From contig RFHN01000154.1 in assembly GCA_003695835.1 (NCBI GenBank), positions 1 to 5,838 on the forward strand: a stretch of 5,838 nucleotides of DNA. The letters are read 5' to 3'. The position numbers and the translations under genes were made by a program. The notes below the pieces were generated by a model. It was not told the DNA's origin. It made no database searches and saw only the letters and a list, made by a program, of their open reading frames with translations. Each line of letters begins with the position of its first letter. The stretch's first letter is position 1. The stretch comes from Armatimonadota bacterium (lineage in GTDB: Bacteria; Armatimonadota; Fimbriimonadia; Fimbriimonadales; ATM1). Positions 4,679 to 5,838 of the stretch are shown piece by piece.

Positions 4679-5654
4679 CGACCGTGGTCGTCTTCACGCC
4701 TTGGGTCTCGGCTTGTGACGTCTGCTCCAGTTTTACGTAGATCGGAATCCCGGTCTTCACATCTACATGCGCCTCGCCTTTGCCCGAGATGCGGGACACG
4801 GTCGTTACCTTCGTCGGAGTCGTCTGTCCTTGCGGATTCATGGTGGGCACTGTGAACTCTGTTTCTGAGACTCCCTCGACCGCAAATGTGATGACAGCCA
4901 GTTCCACTCCGTTTTCCTTCCGAACCTCGACGAAGCGATAGCGGATCGGGTGGCTACCGCCCCTGAGATACTTCACGCTGGCCCCCGATGCCTTGGCCAT
5001 GTTTCCCAACGCCTTGGTCATGTCGTAGCGACCTACCCATTCGGCACCGGGAGCGACCGGTTCGGGTGGCAAGACGACGCCGAACAATCCCGAGGAGACC
5101 CCGGACTGAGCCTGCGCCATCATCGCCGCTACGCCTCTGCCGCCGGACGTCTCGGTCGAAGTCGTCTGCGCTTGTTTGTCATATCTCGCCACCGTCTTCA
5201 TCCCTTGCATTCCGGCGGCAACTTCATCGAGGGTCTTTTGGCTCTCCGGATCGCCAGCCTTCATCTTCACATCTTCGATGGCGATGGTGACGACAACCTG
5301 GTCTTCCTCTGGCTTCGCGGTGACGGTTTGGCGCATCTCGGTAGTGGATGAGAACGTCGTCGGACCGGTCTGCTGGGAATCCACGGTCGTGGTGTACCGC
5401 CATGTGACGGGCTTATCCAAACTAAGCGCTAGCTGGAGTTTCTTCCCGCTGCCCGGGCGCTCGACTTTCACAACCGGCGTCCCATCCGCTTTGAGCGGCG
5501 GCGCTTCCTCCTCTTGGGCAACAGCCGGAGCGTCTTGTATGGGCGTAGAGTCCGGCTTCGTGGCGCTTGGCTGGTTCTCGTTCTCCTTCGTGCAACCAAG
5601 CGCCAGAAGAAGACCTCCGGCCACGACGGCCAGAGCAACCGCGAGTTTTCTCAT
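4650..5654 (-). CDS. Predicted lipoprotein, DUF6263-like
   Basis: The 334-residue product starts with a lipoprotein signal peptide: MRK, a hydrophobic stretch (residues 4-19) and the lipobox LALGC with Cys21. The mature end should therefore be lipidated and membrane-anchored. Residues 22-60 form a low-complexity linker rich in Pro, Glu, Ala and Thr. The rest is Thr/Val/Ser-rich and predicted beta-rich: LQLALSLDKPVTWRYTTTVD near 73-92, VVVTIAIEDVKMKA near 121-134, LPPEPVAPGAEWVGRYDM near 198-215, and a final run of KVTTVSRISGKG...VKTTTVVKSV. The strand followed by 'P-x-P-V-x-P-G-x-x-W' resembles DUF6263-type proteins, whose function is unknown; that link is from memory and moderate at best. 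ATG 5654 is preferred over the in-frame GTG 5726 because AAGGAGG (5668-5662) precedes it by 7 nt and the signal peptide begins there. The start overlaps the upstream thrC-like stop (ATGA), and the 3' end overlaps glyQ by 29 bp. Stop TAG. Confidence 0.88.
   Translation of the reverse strand: MRKLAVALAVVAGGLLLALGCTKENENQPSATKPDSTPIQDAPAVAQEEEAPPLKADGTPVVKVERPGSGKKLQLALSLDKPVTWRYTTTVDSQQTGPTTFSSTTEMRQTVTAKPEEDQVVVTIAIEDVKMKAGDPESQKTLDEVAAGMQGMKTVARYDKQAQTTSTETSGGRGVAAMMAQAQSGVSSGLFGVVLPPEPVAPGAEWVGRYDMTKALGNMAKASGASVKYLRGGSHPIRYRFVEVRKENGVELAVITFAVEGVSETEFTVPTMNPQGQTTPTKVTTVSRISGKGEAHVDVKTGIPIYVKLEQTSQAETQGVKTTTVVKSVTKRVS
4677..4692. repeat. Perfect inverted repeat at the convergent gene ends
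   Basis: GACGACC (4677-4683) and GGTCGTC (4686-4692) form a 7-bp palindrome around GT, starting on the glyQ stop codon and lying inside the lipoprotein coding region. It could fold in both transcripts and act as a weak bidirectional terminator. Neither strand has a following U-tract, and codon usage for Thr/Val alone may explain it. Confidence 0.35.
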
Positions 5655-5838
5655 TCGAATGCCTCCTTGTATTTTTCCTTCGCTGCGGTATTGAATAACA
5701 CGACCGTTTCTTCCGGTTGAATCCACCCGCTGGCGGCGAGTTTTCTCGCCGCTGCGAGCGTCGCGCCTCCTTCCGGACAGGCGGAGACCCCGGCCTTTGC
5801 CTCCATCTCGAGCGCGCAGGCGATCATCTCTTCGTCAC
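5651..5838 (-). CDS. thrC: Threonine synthase-like PLP enzyme, C-terminal end only
   Basis: The minus-strand frame entering from the right edge gives 61 residues and stops at TGA 5653-5651. The segment AGVSACPEGGATLAAARKLA followed by ASGWIQPEETVVLFNT matches the C-terminal end of threonine synthases (usual pattern: CPEGAATLAAL..L...GWI.P.E.VVLFNTGSGLKY). Threonine synthase is the PLP enzyme that turns O-phosphohomoserine into threonine. The Thr expected near the PLP ring is kept (codon 5689-5687), but the following GSGLKY is replaced by AAKEKY, so a paralogue of the same fold-type II family is possible. The PLP lysine and the rest lie outside the window. The stop overlaps the lipoprotein ATG by ATGA, and the lipoprotein's Shine-Dalgarno lies inside this gene, indicating one coupled operon. 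Confidence 0.78.
   Translation of the reverse strand, partial: DEEMIACALEMEAKAGVSACPEGGATLAAARKLAASGWIQPEETVVLFNTAAKEKYKEAFE
5662..5668 (-). promoter_or_regulatory. Shine-Dalgarno site of the lipoprotein gene, inside the thrC-like gene
   Basis: The minus strand reads AAGGAGG at 5668-5662, ending 7 nt before ATG 5654. It is encoded within the final codons of the thrC-like gene and fixes the lipoprotein start at the signal peptide rather than at GTG 5726. Confidence 0.8.

Noticed and set aside
5655..5726. Lipoprotein start at GTG 5726
   Set aside because: It would place 24 polar residues before the signal peptide and overlap the thrC-like gene by 76 bp, whereas ATG 5654 has an ideal Shine-Dalgarno and an ATGA junction.

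Overview
This is a housekeeping stretch of a bacterial chromosome with high G+C (estimated by eye at about 60%, not counted). It holds no mobile element, CRISPR array, rRNA or tRNA, and I see no defence or otherwise exotic multi-gene system. The phylum cannot be fixed from the sequence alone. Protein style (a ribosomal protein S2 with a long acidic tail, the type of MFS carrier, a separate GlyRS alpha gene, a DUF6263-like lipoprotein) makes Armatimonadota/Fimbriimonadia my low-confidence guess.

Layout from left to right. (1) 1-923, minus strand: the first 307 codons of an MFS carrier of the GPH/SLC45-like type, running off the left edge. (2) 924-1077: a divergent promoter region with a near-palindromic -10 (TATACT on the plus strand) and a roughly 110-nt rpsB leader that can form competing hairpins. 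(3) 1078-2860, plus strand: the rpsB-tsf operon (ribosomal protein S2 and elongation factor Ts), with a 4-nt gap between the genes and a 14-bp hairpin at 2868-2903 closing it. (4) 2919-3545, plus strand: a gene for a small exported beta-rich protein whose signal peptide and mature domain share one frame but are separated by two TGA codons in a glycine-rich linker. It is read here as a pseudogene, or a sequencing or readthrough case. (5) 3546-3724: an intergenic region with two hairpins and weak promoter candidates. (6) 3725-4678, plus strand: glyQ, the alpha subunit of the tetrameric glycyl-tRNA synthetase, with no glyS after it. (7) 4650-5654, minus strand: a lipoprotein of unknown function that converges on glyQ and overlaps its end by 29 bp. 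(8) 5651-5838, minus strand: the C-terminal 61 codons of a threonine-synthase-like PLP enzyme, whose stop overlaps the lipoprotein start as ATGA.

rpsB, tsf and glyQ all serve translation: S2 builds the 30S subunit, EF-Ts recharges EF-Tu, and GlyQ supplies Gly-tRNA together with a GlyS encoded elsewhere. The thrC-like gene and the lipoprotein form a translationally coupled minus-strand pair. The most noteworthy items are the double-TGA gene, the switch-like rpsB leader, the acidic S2 tail and the solitary glyQ lacking a Shine-Dalgarno sequence.
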